DNA of 64,000 bases from Pelomonas sp. Root405 (GTDB lineage: Bacteria; Pseudomonadota; Gammaproteobacteria; Burkholderiales; Burkholderiaceae_C), in the NCBI RefSeq assembly GCF_001425165.1, contig NZ_LMDU01000015.1:186001-250000 (forward strand), in the 5' to 3' direction. Positions 46,014 to 54,510 of this stretch are shown here, piece by piece. Under the pieces are notes generated by a model. It worked only from the letters and a program-made list of their open reading frames with translations. It was not told the origin of the DNA and ran no database searches. Every line of letters begins with the position of its first letter. Position 1 is the first letter of the stretch. The translations under genes were made by a program, and so were the position numbers.

Positions 46014-47753
46014 ATGAAGCAACCCGCCCTCGGCATCTCCACGCAGCAACTGCGTCGCCTCGCCGTCATCTCGGCCGCCGCCTTCGCCCTCGGGGCAGGG
46101 ACCGGTGCCAGCGCCCAGAGCTATCCGGCCTGGGCCCCGGACACCTACTACACGGCCGGCACCGTCGTGACCTACAACGGCCGCATCTATCGCGCCAACG
46201 TCAACCAGACCGACTACGCCAGCACAGGCTGGAACCCGACCAACGCCTCGCTGTGGACCGACATCGGCGGCAGCACCAGCCCGGCTCCCGCACCTGCACC
46301 AACCCCGGCACCCACGCCTGCACCGACGCCCGCGCCCAGTCCGGCCCCGGCGCCCACCGGCAGCTGCGCGCCCGTGTGGGTGGCCGCCACGGCCTATGGG
46401 GGCGGCGCCATCGCCAGCAAGGGCACGACCAACTACAAGGCGAACTGGTGGACTCAGGGCAACGACCCGGCCACCAACAACGGTCCGACCGGAAGCGGCC
46501 AGCCCTGGACGTCCCAGGGCGCCTGCACGACGGGGCCGGCACCGTCGCCTTCACCGAGCCCGAGCCCTTCCCCGTCGCCCAGCCCGAGCCCCGCGCCTTC
46601 CCCCGGTCCGTCTCCCGCGCCGGCACCCGCGCCCGGCCTCAGCGATCCGGCCGCCAAGTCCGCCAACCAGAACGGCCGCGCCTACACCGTCTACTACCCG
46701 AGCTGGAGCGACAACTGGTTCGATGCCACCGGCAAGACGATGAACCAGGTCTTCCAGGCCAGCAACTTCGCGCGCATCCCCGCCAACTACACCCATGTGG
46801 TGGCAGCCTTCGCGCAGCCCAACTTCACCTGGGGCGGCATGGCGGCCAACAACTGGTCGGGCACCGGCATCAACTTCAACGGCCGGCCGTCGGATATCAA
46901 GGCCGCCATCGACGTGCTGCACGCCCGCAACATCAAGGTCATCCTGGCCGTGGGCGGTGCGACCTACAACAGCTGGAGCACGCTGTCCGCCGAAGGCCAT
47001 GCCGGCAGCGGACCGACCATCACGGCGCTGGCCAACATCATGAAGGACGTCGGTTTCGACGGTCTGGATGTTGACTACGAGATCGAGGGCCTCGATGGCT
47101 ATGCCGGCGCCGTGAAGGCGATGCGCAAGGCGGTCGACCTGGCCGGCGGCGGGCGCATCCTCAGCGTGGCGGGCTGGTCCACCGGCGCGGACTGCACGGG
47201 TGCGACGCAGAACGATCCGCAATGTGCGGGCGTGGGCGTCAGCTACTGGGGTGGCAAGGCCGGCCTGGAGCGCCAGCTGGTCAACAGCTACCCGGCGCTG
47301 AAGACCGCGTTCAACCTGGTCAACATCATGACTTACGACGCGCGCTACGAGAACTTCGACGGCCCAACCTCCTGGCGGCAGTACCGCCAGCTGTTCCCGA
47401 GCAGCACCATCGTGTCGATCGGCTTCGAGACGGCCCCGGAAGGCTGGGCTGGCGCGCAGCTGGTGGTCAACAACGCCGATGCGCAGTGCACAGGTTCGGT
47501 CATCTTGAAGAACAGCTACGGCGTCAACATCAACCAGCCCTACTCCGTCGAGCGCTATCTGAACGCGGTCGTGACCAGCAACCTGGCGAACCGGAACGCG
47601 CGTGACGGCGCCATGCTGTGGCAGGCGCTGAAGACGGCGACCGGCAGTTGCGGCAACGCACCGCTGGCCTCGCCCGGCAGCATCGGCAAAAAGGTCGCCA
47701 ACACGCTGGGCCTGGTCGACGACCCGGCGCTGCAGAACGCGCCCTGGAAGTAA
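46014..47753 (+). CDS. GH18 chitinase 1 with two chitin-binding modules
   Basis: The 579-residue protein has a signal peptide ending GASAQ and two CBM5/12-like modules. One is at about residues 36-85 (YPAWAPDTYYTAGTVVTYNG); the other, at 118-171, begins CAPVWVAATAYGGG. Ala/Pro/Thr and Ser/Pro linkers separate these, and a GH18 barrel follows. The catalytic motif DGLDVDYE places Asp347, Asp350, Asp352 and the acid Glu354. It hydrolyses chitin outside the cell. Its first 170 residues are nearly duplicated in the next gene. Confidence 0.95.
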   Translation: MKQPALGISTQQLRRLAVISAAAFALGAGTGASAQSYPAWAPDTYYTAGTVVTYNGRIYRANVNQTDYASTGWNPTNASLWTDIGGSTSPAPAPAPTPAPTPAPTPAPSPAPAPTGSCAPVWVAATAYGGGAIASKGTTNYKANWWTQGNDPATNNGPTGSGQPWTSQGACTTGPAPSPSPSPSPSPSPSPSPAPSPGPSPAPAPAPGLSDPAAKSANQNGRAYTVYYPSWSDNWFDATGKTMNQVFQASNFARIPANYTHVVAAFAQPNFTWGGMAANNWSGTGINFNGRPSDIKAAIDVLHARNIKVILAVGGATYNSWSTLSAEGHAGSGPTITALANIMKDVGFDGLDVDYEIEGLDGYAGAVKAMRKAVDLAGGGRILSVAGWSTGADCTGATQNDPQCAGVGVSYWGGKAGLERQLVNSYPALKTAFNLVNIMTYDARYENFDGPTSWRQYRQLFPSSTIVSIGFETAPEGWAGAQLVVNNADAQCTGSVILKNSYGVNINQPYSVERYLNAVVTSNLANRNARDGAMLWQALKTATGSCGNAPLASPGSIGKKVANTLGLVDDPALQNAPWK

Positions 47754-47778
47754 AGCTGCTCATCCCATGAGCTGAATT

Positions 47779-47815
47779 GCCGCCGCGCCGGAGTACCGGC
47801 GGGCGGCCTTTCCTC
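47779..47815 (+). terminator. Hairpin between chitinase 1 and 2 genes
   Basis: A GC-rich stem (47779-47791 with 47796-47807, one bulged base, loop AGTA) is followed by CTTTCCTCTTT. The interrupted T-tract makes it a weak or partial terminator. It may reduce readthrough into the second chitinase gene. Confidence 0.5.
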
Positions 47816-47838
47816 TTTCCACCCCCTTGGAGAACTCC

Positions 47839-49425
47839 ATGATCTCGCGCCCTCCCCTGCCGCGCGCGGCTGGCCCCTGGCTGCTCGCCGGCGCACTCGC
47901 CTTCTCTTCGGCCGCCTTTGCCCAGAGCTATCCCGCCTGGGCGCCGGATGTCTACTACACGGCCGGCACCGTCGTCACTTACCAAGGCCGCATCTACCGC
48001 GCCAACGTCAACCAGACGGACTACGCCTCCACCGGCTGGAACCCGACCAATGCCTCGTTGTGGACGGACATCGGCGCGGCCAATGGTCCGGCACCTTCGC
48101 CGGCGCCCACCCCTGCCCCGACGCCCGCCCCCACGCCAGCGCCGTCACCCGCGCCCAGCCCTGCTCCCGCGCCCAGCGGCAACTGCGCACCGGTCTGGTC
48201 GAGCAGCACCGCCTACGGCGGCGGCGCCATCGCCAGCAAGGGCGCGACCAACTACAGGGCCAATTGGTGGACCCAGGGCAACGACCCCGCCACCAACAAC
48301 GGCCCCACCGGCAGCGGCCAGCCGTGGACCTCGCAGGGTGCCTGCACCACCGGCCCGGCGCCCAGCCCATCGCCGGCGCCCAGCCCAAGCCCTTCCCCAT
48401 CTCCCTCGCCCAGCCCGAGCCCCTCGCCTTCGCCAAGCCCGAGCCCGGCCCCGTCGCCGTCGCCGAATGGCAAGCACCAGCTGGTCGGCTACTGGCACAA
48501 CTTCACCAACCCGTCCGGTCCGACCTTCCCGATCGCGAACGTGCCGAACGCCTATGACGTCATCGTCGTGGCCTTCGCCGACGACGGCGGCAACGGCGCG
48601 ATCACCTTCAACCTGGACCCCGGTGCCGGTGGCGAGGCCAAGTTCATCGCCGACATTGCAGCAGCGAAGGCCAAGGGCAAGAAGGTCGTGCTGTCCTTCG
48701 GCGGCCAGAACGGCACGGTGACGCTGAACAACGTGACGAACGTGGCCAACTTCGTCAATAGCGTCGAGGCCATCCTGCGCAAGTACGGCTTCGACGGCAT
48801 CGACATCGACCTGGAGAGCGGTGCGGGCGTCACGGCGGGCGCGCCGGTGATCAACAACCTCATCAGCGCGGTCAAGCAACTCAGGGCCCGCATCGGCAGC
48901 AGCTTCTATCTGTCGATGGCGCCCGAGCATCCGTATGTGCAGGGCGGCTACTCGGCCTACAGCGGCATCTGGGGCGCCTACCTGCCCATCATCGATGGCC
49001 TGCGCAACGAGCTGAACCTGCTGCATGTCCAGTACTACAACAACGGCGCGCTGTACACGCCCTACGCCACGCAGGGCCTGGCGGAGGGCAGCGTCGACAT
49101 GCTGGTCGGCGCCAGCAAGATGCTGATCGAAGGCTTCACGACCAACAACGGCACGGGCACCTACCGCTTCCAGGGACTGCGTCCGGATCAGGTGTCACTT
49201 GGCATCCCGTCCGGACCGTCATCGGCCAACTCAGGCCAGGCGAGCGTCGCGACCATCACCGCGGCGCTGAACTGCCTGACCCGGTTGGCCCAGTGCGGCG
49301 CGATCAAGCCCGCGGTGGCTTACCCGACGTTCAGCGGCGTGATGACCTGGTCCATCAACTGGGACAAGAAGGATGGACAGTCGTTCTCGAACGGCGTGCG
49401 CAACGCGCTGAACGCCTTGCCCTGA
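47839..49425 (+). CDS. GH18 chitinase 2 with two chitin-binding modules
   Basis: The 528-residue protein has a signal peptide ending AFAQ and the same two CBM5/12-like modules and Pro-rich linkers as chitinase 1. The GH18 domain is different, starting HQLVGYWHNFTNPSGPTFP and with the motif DGIDIDLE (Glu326 as acid), like actinobacterial ChiC- and ChiD-type enzymes. ATG 47839 follows TTGGAGAACTCC and is preferred over an upstream TTG. The two chitinases thus share targeting modules but differ in catalytic subfamily. Confidence 0.95.
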   Translation: MISRPPLPRAAGPWLLAGALAFSSAAFAQSYPAWAPDVYYTAGTVVTYQGRIYRANVNQTDYASTGWNPTNASLWTDIGAANGPAPSPAPTPAPTPAPTPAPSPAPSPAPAPSGNCAPVWSSSTAYGGGAIASKGATNYRANWWTQGNDPATNNGPTGSGQPWTSQGACTTGPAPSPSPAPSPSPSPSPSPSPSPSPSPSPSPAPSPSPNGKHQLVGYWHNFTNPSGPTFPIANVPNAYDVIVVAFADDGGNGAITFNLDPGAGGEAKFIADIAAAKAKGKKVVLSFGGQNGTVTLNNVTNVANFVNSVEAILRKYGFDGIDIDLESGAGVTAGAPVINNLISAVKQLRARIGSSFYLSMAPEHPYVQGGYSAYSGIWGAYLPIIDGLRNELNLLHVQYYNNGALYTPYATQGLAEGSVDMLVGASKMLIEGFTTNNGTGTYRFQGLRPDQVSLGIPSGPSSANSGQASVATITAALNCLTRLAQCGAIKPAVAYPTFSGVMTWSINWDKKDGQSFSNGVRNALNALP

Positions 49426-49439
49426 CGCGCCGGGCCTGG

Positions 49440-49542
49440 CGCTTTCGGGCCGGGCGCCGGGCCACTCCAAGCCGGCCTGCCTATGGCGATGTGCATGCGG
49501 CTCAACGCCGCTGCATCGCCGTCCCCCTTGGGGGACCAACCA
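49440..49542 (-). repeat. REP-like palindromic repeat, copy 1
   Basis: On the minus strand it reads GGTCCCCC-AA-GGGGGAC, then a GGCGATG...CATCGCC hairpin around GCGGCGTTGAGCCGC, then a GC-rich CCGGCTTGG...GGCCCGGCG block. It matches copies at 52867-52970 and 59994-60098 in the opposite orientation. It lies after the chitinase 2 stop. Confidence 0.82.
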
Positions 49543-49659
49543 GACGCGCCCGCTCAGCGCAGCGCGACTGGGCGGGGGGGCAAACCCTCACCTGGGGTCC
49601 ACCCGTCCCTGAGTTCTGGCACACAACCCTGTTGCCGCCCCGGTACTCGTCCGCTTAGT

Positions 49660-49676
49660 CTTGAAAGCGCTTTCAG
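49660..49676. promoter_or_regulatory. LacI-family operator before chitinase 3
   Basis: CTTGAAAGCGCTTTCAG contains the perfect 14-base palindrome TGAAAGCGCTTTCA shared with the other operators in the window. It lies 48 bases before the ATG of the GH18 gene at 49724. Confidence 0.87.
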
Positions 49677-49723
49677 CTTCAAGCAGTCATCGGCGGTCAG
49701 CACCTCAACCCTGGAGACTTCCC

Positions 49724-51376
49724 ATGAGACTGTTTCGTTCCCTCGCTGCGCTGACCCTTCTCGGTTGGGCCGGCACCGCCTTCGCGCAGACCAAAGTCGT
49801 CGGCTACATCCCGTCATACAAGGGCCTGCGCGCCGTGGCCGACCGGACGGACCTGGCCAAGCTGACCCACATCAACCTCGCGTTCGCGAACCCGGCGCCG
49901 GGCGGCAGCTTTCTCAACGGCGGCAACCCCGCCTGCATGGAAGCAGCCACCGGCGCGGACATCAGCTACGTCGCGCAGAAGGCCCATGCGGCCGGCGTCA
50001 AGGTGCTGGTCTCGCTGGCAGGCGGCGTCATCCCCAGCTGCTCGGGCAATTGGCAGACGCTGCTGCAACCAAGCAGCCGCGCCACGGTCGTCAACAGCCT
50101 GGTGCAGTTCGTCAACAGCTACGGCCTCGACGGCGTGGACGTCGACATCGAAGGCGCCCTGCTGACGTCCATCGACAACGCCGGCAACTACACGCCCTTC
50201 ATCCAGGCCCTTCGTGCCGCGCTGCCCGGCAAGCTGGTCACCGCTGCCACGGCCACCTACGAGGGCGGCATGGTGCCGGTGTCGTCACTGCCTCACTTCG
50301 ACTTCGTCACGCTGATGGCCTACGACGCGGTCGGGCCGGGCTGGGGCACGGTCGGCACCGAGCATTCGCCCTATTCGATGGCGCAGAGCCACATCGCCAC
50401 CTGGCAGGCGCGCGGGCTGCCCAGAAGCAAGCTGGTGTTGGGCCTGCCCTTCTACGGCTACGGCTTCAACGGCTATGCGGCCAGCTACGCCTTCTCCGAC
50501 ATCGTCAACCAGTTCGGCGCGGCGGCGGCGCAGGGCGATCTGATCGGCCAGCTCTGCGCCAACTGCGCCTACATCACCTACAACGGCATTCCCACCATCA
50601 AGGCCAAGACGCGGCTGGCGCTGCAGCAGGGCGCGGGCGTGATGATCTGGGAGCTGTCACAGGACCCCGTCGGCGCCAACAGCCTGCTGAGCGCCGTGCG
50701 CGCGGAGATCGGCAACCCGCAGCCGACTGGCGTGGCCACGGTCTACCAGAACTGCAACTACGGCGGCTACGCGGTGGGTCTGAACGAAGGCCGCTACACG
50801 CTGTCCCAACTGCAGTCGCTGGGCGTGCGCAACGACGACCTGTCATCCGCCAGGGTGAGCGGCGGCTACCAGCTCACGCTGTACGAGAACGACAACTTTG
50901 CCGGTCGCAGCGTGACCAAGACCGGCAGCGCGGGCTGCCTAGTGGACGACGCTTTCAACGACCTCGCCACCTCCGCCGTCGTCGCCCGGACCGGCTCGGC
51001 CTGGTCGCTTCAGATCGAAGCCGAGAGCTTCAGCAACCAGAGCGGCGTGCAGACCGAAGCCTGCTCCGAAGGCGGCCGCAACGTCGGCTGGATCGACGCT
51101 GGCGACTGGATGGCCTACGGCAACGTCAGCTTTCCGACGAGCGGCAGCTACCGCGTCGAGTACCGCGTCGCCAGCGCCAGCGGCGCCCGGCTCGCGCTCG
51201 ACCTCAACGCCGGCAGCATCCAGCTCGGGCAGGTGGCCATCCCCGCCACTGGCGGCTGGCAAAACTGGACCACGGTCTCCCACACCGTGACGATCAATGC
51301 GGGGACCTACAGCGTCGGCGTCTACGCGCCGGCCGCCGGCTGGAATCTGAACTGGATCAAGTTCACCAAGCTCTGA
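49724..51376 (+). CDS. GH18 glycosidase 3 with beta/gamma-crystallin-like and CBM6 modules
   Basis: The 550-residue protein has a signal peptide ending AFAQ and a GH18 barrel beginning TKVVGYIPSYKGLR with the motif DGVDVDIE (Glu143 as acid). A beta/gamma-crystallin-like double Greek key follows (VYQNCNYGGYAVGLNEG), with calcium motifs NDDLSS and NDLATS, and then a CBM6-like end (IEAESFSNQSG through WNLNWIKFTKL). The last two modules are closely repeated in the next gene. It is probably a secreted chitinase or related endo-glycosidase, and the LacI-type operator lies just upstream. Confidence 0.94.
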   Translation: MRLFRSLAALTLLGWAGTAFAQTKVVGYIPSYKGLRAVADRTDLAKLTHINLAFANPAPGGSFLNGGNPACMEAATGADISYVAQKAHAAGVKVLVSLAGGVIPSCSGNWQTLLQPSSRATVVNSLVQFVNSYGLDGVDVDIEGALLTSIDNAGNYTPFIQALRAALPGKLVTAATATYEGGMVPVSSLPHFDFVTLMAYDAVGPGWGTVGTEHSPYSMAQSHIATWQARGLPRSKLVLGLPFYGYGFNGYAASYAFSDIVNQFGAAAAQGDLIGQLCANCAYITYNGIPTIKAKTRLALQQGAGVMIWELSQDPVGANSLLSAVRAEIGNPQPTGVATVYQNCNYGGYAVGLNEGRYTLSQLQSLGVRNDDLSSARVSGGYQLTLYENDNFAGRSVTKTGSAGCLVDDAFNDLATSAVVARTGSAWSLQIEAESFSNQSGVQTEACSEGGRNVGWIDAGDWMAYGNVSFPTSGSYRVEYRVASASGARLALDLNAGSIQLGQVAIPATGGWQNWTTVSHTVTINAGTYSVGVYAPAAGWNLNWIKFTKL

Positions 51377-51418
51377 GCAACGTACTCGGAGCATTTCCCA
51401 CCACCACAGGAGACATTC

Positions 51419-52828
51419 ATGAGATCTTTGCGTTTCATCGCCGCGGCCTTGCTGGCCGCAGCCAGCAGCCTCGCCCACGCCCAGTGGCAACTCGTCTGGA
51501 GCGACGAATTCAACGGCAGCGTCGGCCCGCACTGGGTCTTTGAAACCGGCACCGGCTCCAACGGCTGGGGCAACAACGAACTGCAGTACTACCGCCGCGA
51601 GAACGCCACCATCGAGAACAACGCCCTGGTCATCACGGCCAAGCGCGAGAACTTCGGCGGCATGGCCTACACCTCGGCACGCATGAAGACGCAGGGACTC
51701 AAGACCTTCAAGTTCGGCCGCATCGAGGCGCGCATGCGCCTGCCCTCTTTCCTCGGCGCCTGGCCCGCCTTCTGGATGCTGGGCGCCAACCTGCCGCAGG
51801 TCGGCTGGCCGGCCTCCGGCGAGATCGACGTGATGGAGAAGATCAACGACGAGCAGAAGGTCTACGGCACCATCCACTGGCAAGACCACACCGGCCAGTA
51901 CGCCCAGTACAGCGGCAACTTGGCCACCACCGTGACCGACTGGCACGTCTACGCCGTCGAGTGGGACACCAACACCATCCGCTGGTATGTGGACGGCACC
52001 AAGTACCACGAGGCCAGCATCGCCAATGGCGTCAATGGCACCAGCGAGTTCCAGAACGACTTCTTCCTGCTGCTGAACTTTGCCATCGGCGGCAACTGGC
52101 CGGGCTTTAACGTCAACACCGCTGCCCTGCCCGCCAAGATGTATGTGGACTATGTGCGCGTGTACGCGCCGGCTTCCAGCGGCGTGGCCACGGTCTACCA
52201 GCACTGCAACTACGGCGGCTATGCTGCCGCGCTGCCGGAAGGCAGCTACACGCGCGCGCAGCTGCAGGCCCGCGGCGTGAACGACAACGACCTGTCGTCG
52301 CTGCGCGTGAGCGCTGGCTACCAGGTGCAGCTGTTCGACGGCGACAACTTCACCGGCGCCAGCGTGACCCGTACCGGCGACAGCGGCTGCCTCGTCGACA
52401 ACGCCTTCAACGACCGGGCGACCTCAGTCGTGGTCTCCAAGGTGTCCACGGCCTGGTCGCGCCAGATCGAGGCCGAGGCTTTCAGCGCTCAGGCCGGCGT
52501 GCAATTGGAAGCCTGCTCGGAGGGCGGCCAGAACGTGGGCTGGATCGACACCAACGACTGGATGGCCTACAACAGCATCAGCTTTCCCACCAGCGGCAGC
52601 TACCGCGTCGAGTACCGCGTCGCAAGTGCCGCCGGCGGCACGCTGTCGCTGGACCTGAATGCCGGCAGTGTTCCGCTCGGCCAGGTCGGCGTGCCCAACA
52701 CCGGTGGCTGGCAGAACTGGACGACCATTTCGCAGACCGTCAACATCAATGCCGGCACCTACAACGTTGGCGTCTTTGCGGCTCAGGGCGGTTGGAACCT
52801 GAACTGGATCAAGTTCACCAAACTGTGA
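51419..52828 (+). CDS. GH16 glucanase with beta/gamma-crystallin-like and CBM6 modules
   Basis: The 469-residue protein has a signal peptide (ending SLAHA) and a GH16 domain with WQLVWSDEFNG, NGWGNNELQYYR and the catalytic GEIDVME (Glu135, Asp137, Glu140). It then has the same beta/gamma-crystallin-like module (VYQHCNYGGYAAALPEG, with DNDLSS and NDRATS calcium motifs) and CBM6-like tail as the preceding GH18 protein. CAGGAGAC precedes the ATG. It probably acts on beta-1,3-glucan and is likely co-transcribed with the gene before it (42-base gap). Confidence 0.95.
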   Translation: MRSLRFIAAALLAAASSLAHAQWQLVWSDEFNGSVGPHWVFETGTGSNGWGNNELQYYRRENATIENNALVITAKRENFGGMAYTSARMKTQGLKTFKFGRIEARMRLPSFLGAWPAFWMLGANLPQVGWPASGEIDVMEKINDEQKVYGTIHWQDHTGQYAQYSGNLATTVTDWHVYAVEWDTNTIRWYVDGTKYHEASIANGVNGTSEFQNDFFLLLNFAIGGNWPGFNVNTAALPAKMYVDYVRVYAPASSGVATVYQHCNYGGYAAALPEGSYTRAQLQARGVNDNDLSSLRVSAGYQVQLFDGDNFTGASVTRTGDSGCLVDNAFNDRATSVVVSKVSTAWSRQIEAEAFSAQAGVQLEACSEGGQNVGWIDTNDWMAYNSISFPTSGSYRVEYRVASAAGGTLSLDLNAGSVPLGQVGVPNTGGWQNWTTISQTVNINAGTYNVGVFAAQGGWNLNWIKFTKL

Positions 52829-52866
52829 GGCCCTCGCCCGCCCTGGCCGCTTAACGCGGGCGAGTT

Positions 52867-52970
52867 CGGTCGGTCCCCCTGGGGGACGGCGATGCTTGCG
52901 GCATTGAGCCGCAAGCACATCGCCAGACGGGCCGGCTCGGGAGCGGCCCGGCGCTCGGCCCGAAAGCGCG
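52867..52970 (+). repeat. REP-like palindromic repeat, copy 2
   Basis: It has the hairpin GGTCCCCC-TG-GGGGGAC, the large hairpin GGCGATG/CATCGCC enclosing TTGCGGC-ATTGA-GCCGCAA, and a trailing CCGGCTCGGGAGCGGCCCGG block. It lies between the GH16 gene and the LacI-family gene and could act as a terminator or transcript-stabilising structure. Confidence 0.85.
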
Positions 52971-53010
52971 AGCGGCCACGCCTACACTCGCGCATCCCCT
53001 GCCACTGCCG

Positions 53011-54060
53011 ATGAACGACAAGCCAACTACCGCCAAGAAAGCGCCTTCAACCCGTCCGGATGGCGTCGTCACGCTGGAACAGGTGGCGGAGCTGGCCGGC
53101 GTGTCGCCCAGCACGGTGTCGCGAATCCTCAATGGCACGGCCGCGGTGTCCGAAGCCAAGAAGGACGCCGTCCAGGCCGCCATTCGCGACCTGGGCTTCC
53201 GGCCCAATCCCGTGGCGCGTGGTCTCGCCGGTGGCAAAACCCTTTCCATTGGTGTCGTCACCCAGATCATCTCCAGCCCGTTCTACGGAGAAGCACTGCT
53301 CGGCATCGAGCGTGAGTTGGAGCGGGCCGGCTATGTGCCGCTGTTCGTGTCCGGCAACTGGCACGAGGAAGACGAGCGCAAGGCCATCGAGACGCTGCTG
53401 TCGCGCCGGGTCGATGGTGTCATCGTGCTGGCGGGCCGCATCTCCGACGCCGAGCTGGCCAAGGTGTCGGACAGCCTGCCCGTTGTCGTCGTCGGCCGCC
53501 AACTGTCCGGCGCCCAGCTGTTCAGCTTCAGCTTCGACAACCGCCAGGGCGCGCGGCTGGCCACCCAGCATCTGGTCGAGCAAGGCCACCGCCGCATCGC
53601 TTTCATCGCGGGCGACCTCATGCACGACGACGCGGTCGAGCGCCAGAACGGCTATTTCGACGCGTTGGGCGCCGCTGGCATCGCGGTCGATCACAACCTC
53701 ATCGTGCAAAGCGACTACACCGAGGCCGGCGGCATGCTGTCGGTCACCCGGTTGCTGGAGCGCGACGCCCATTTCACGGCGCTGTTCGCCTCCAACGACC
53801 AGATGGCCATTGGCGCCTGCCTCGGCCTGCACCGGCGCAATCTGCGCGTGCCGGACGATGTGTCGCTGGTCGGCTTCGACGACCTCATCATGGCGCGTTA
53901 CGCCATGCCGCCGCTGACCACCGTGCGCCAGTCGGTCTACGAGATTGGCGTCGAGGCCGCGACGGCCATGCTCCAGATGCTGCGCGGTGGCCAGCCCAAG
54001 GCTGACCTCCCGGGGCCCGAGCTGGTTGTGCGTGAGAGCACGCGCCGGATGGCGCGCTGA
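53011..54060 (+). CDS. LacI-family transcriptional regulator of polysaccharide genes
   Basis: The 349-residue protein has the LacI helix-turn-helix and hinge, VTLEQVAELAGVSPSTVSRI through PNPVARGLAGG (about residues 20-75). A periplasmic-binding-protein-like effector domain follows (IGVVTQIISSPFYGEALLGIE; FALFASNDQMAIGA-like region; VSLVGFDDLIMARYAMPPLTTV). A typical LacI-family operator, TGAAAGCGCTTTCA, occurs four times around it. It probably represses the enzyme, transporter and receptor genes until an oligosaccharide binds. Confidence 0.93.
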   Translation: MNDKPTTAKKAPSTRPDGVVTLEQVAELAGVSPSTVSRILNGTAAVSEAKKDAVQAAIRDLGFRPNPVARGLAGGKTLSIGVVTQIISSPFYGEALLGIERELERAGYVPLFVSGNWHEEDERKAIETLLSRRVDGVIVLAGRISDAELAKVSDSLPVVVVGRQLSGAQLFSFSFDNRQGARLATQHLVEQGHRRIAFIAGDLMHDDAVERQNGYFDALGAAGIAVDHNLIVQSDYTEAGGMLSVTRLLERDAHFTALFASNDQMAIGACLGLHRRNLRVPDDVSLVGFDDLIMARYAMPPLTTVRQSVYEIGVEAATAMLQMLRGGQPKADLPGPELVVRESTRRMAR

Positions 54061-54243
54061 ACTGGCGAGCGCTCGTCAAGGCGCTGACCGCCTGAAGCGG
54101 ACGCGGGAGTGGCCGCTGCGGCTTGGGCGCCGCCTCTGCAAGTACATCCACCGGAAGCCGGCGGCGCCGCGCGACCCGCGTTGACCGTTGTTCGACCGGG
54201 GTAAACCATGTGGCCGAACTATCGGCAGCGACGCACCATCCAG

Positions 54244-54257
54244 TGAAAGCGCTTTCA
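54244..54257. promoter_or_regulatory. LacI-family operator, distal site before TonB receptor
   Basis: The perfect palindrome TGAAAGCGCTTTCA lies 254 bases before the receptor gene, in the 450-base gap after the LacI-family gene. A second site is at 54449-54464 and a half site (TTGAAAGCGCTGCCA) at 54423-54437. Spaced sites allow DNA looping. No gene was seen in the gap 54061-54510. Confidence 0.85.
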
Positions 54258-54448
54258 ATGCTTTCAGCGGGTCTCCGTTTTTCAACCAGAATTTCCCCTA
54301 ACACCGGGACTTTCCGTGCACTCCTTCCCATGGGAGCGGTCACATGTCTCCGACGACGCGCCCTCCTGCAATACCCGGCGTACGCGTTGCGACAAAGCCG
54401 CAGACCGAGGGTGTTGCCTAGGTTGAAAGCGCTGCCACTGACGTATTC

Positions 54449-54464
54449 TTGAAAGCGCTTTCAG
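54449..54464. promoter_or_regulatory. LacI-family operator, proximal site before TonB receptor
   Basis: TTGAAAGCGCTTTCAG lies 47 bases before the receptor ATG and shares the 14-base core with the other three sites. The centre-to-centre distance to the distal site is about 206 bases, close to a whole number of helical turns. The nearby half site ends 12 bases upstream. Confidence 0.88.
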
Positions 54465-54510
54465 CTCGTCATGAGCGCTAAACGACAAGATCAACTCTGG
54501 AGACAAGTGA

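Noticed and set aside
46280-48470. Proline/alanine/serine-rich repeats considered as a tandem repeat array or CRISPR
   Set aside because: They are in-frame linkers (PAPTPAP and PSPSPS types) between chitin-binding and catalytic modules, with no spacer pattern.
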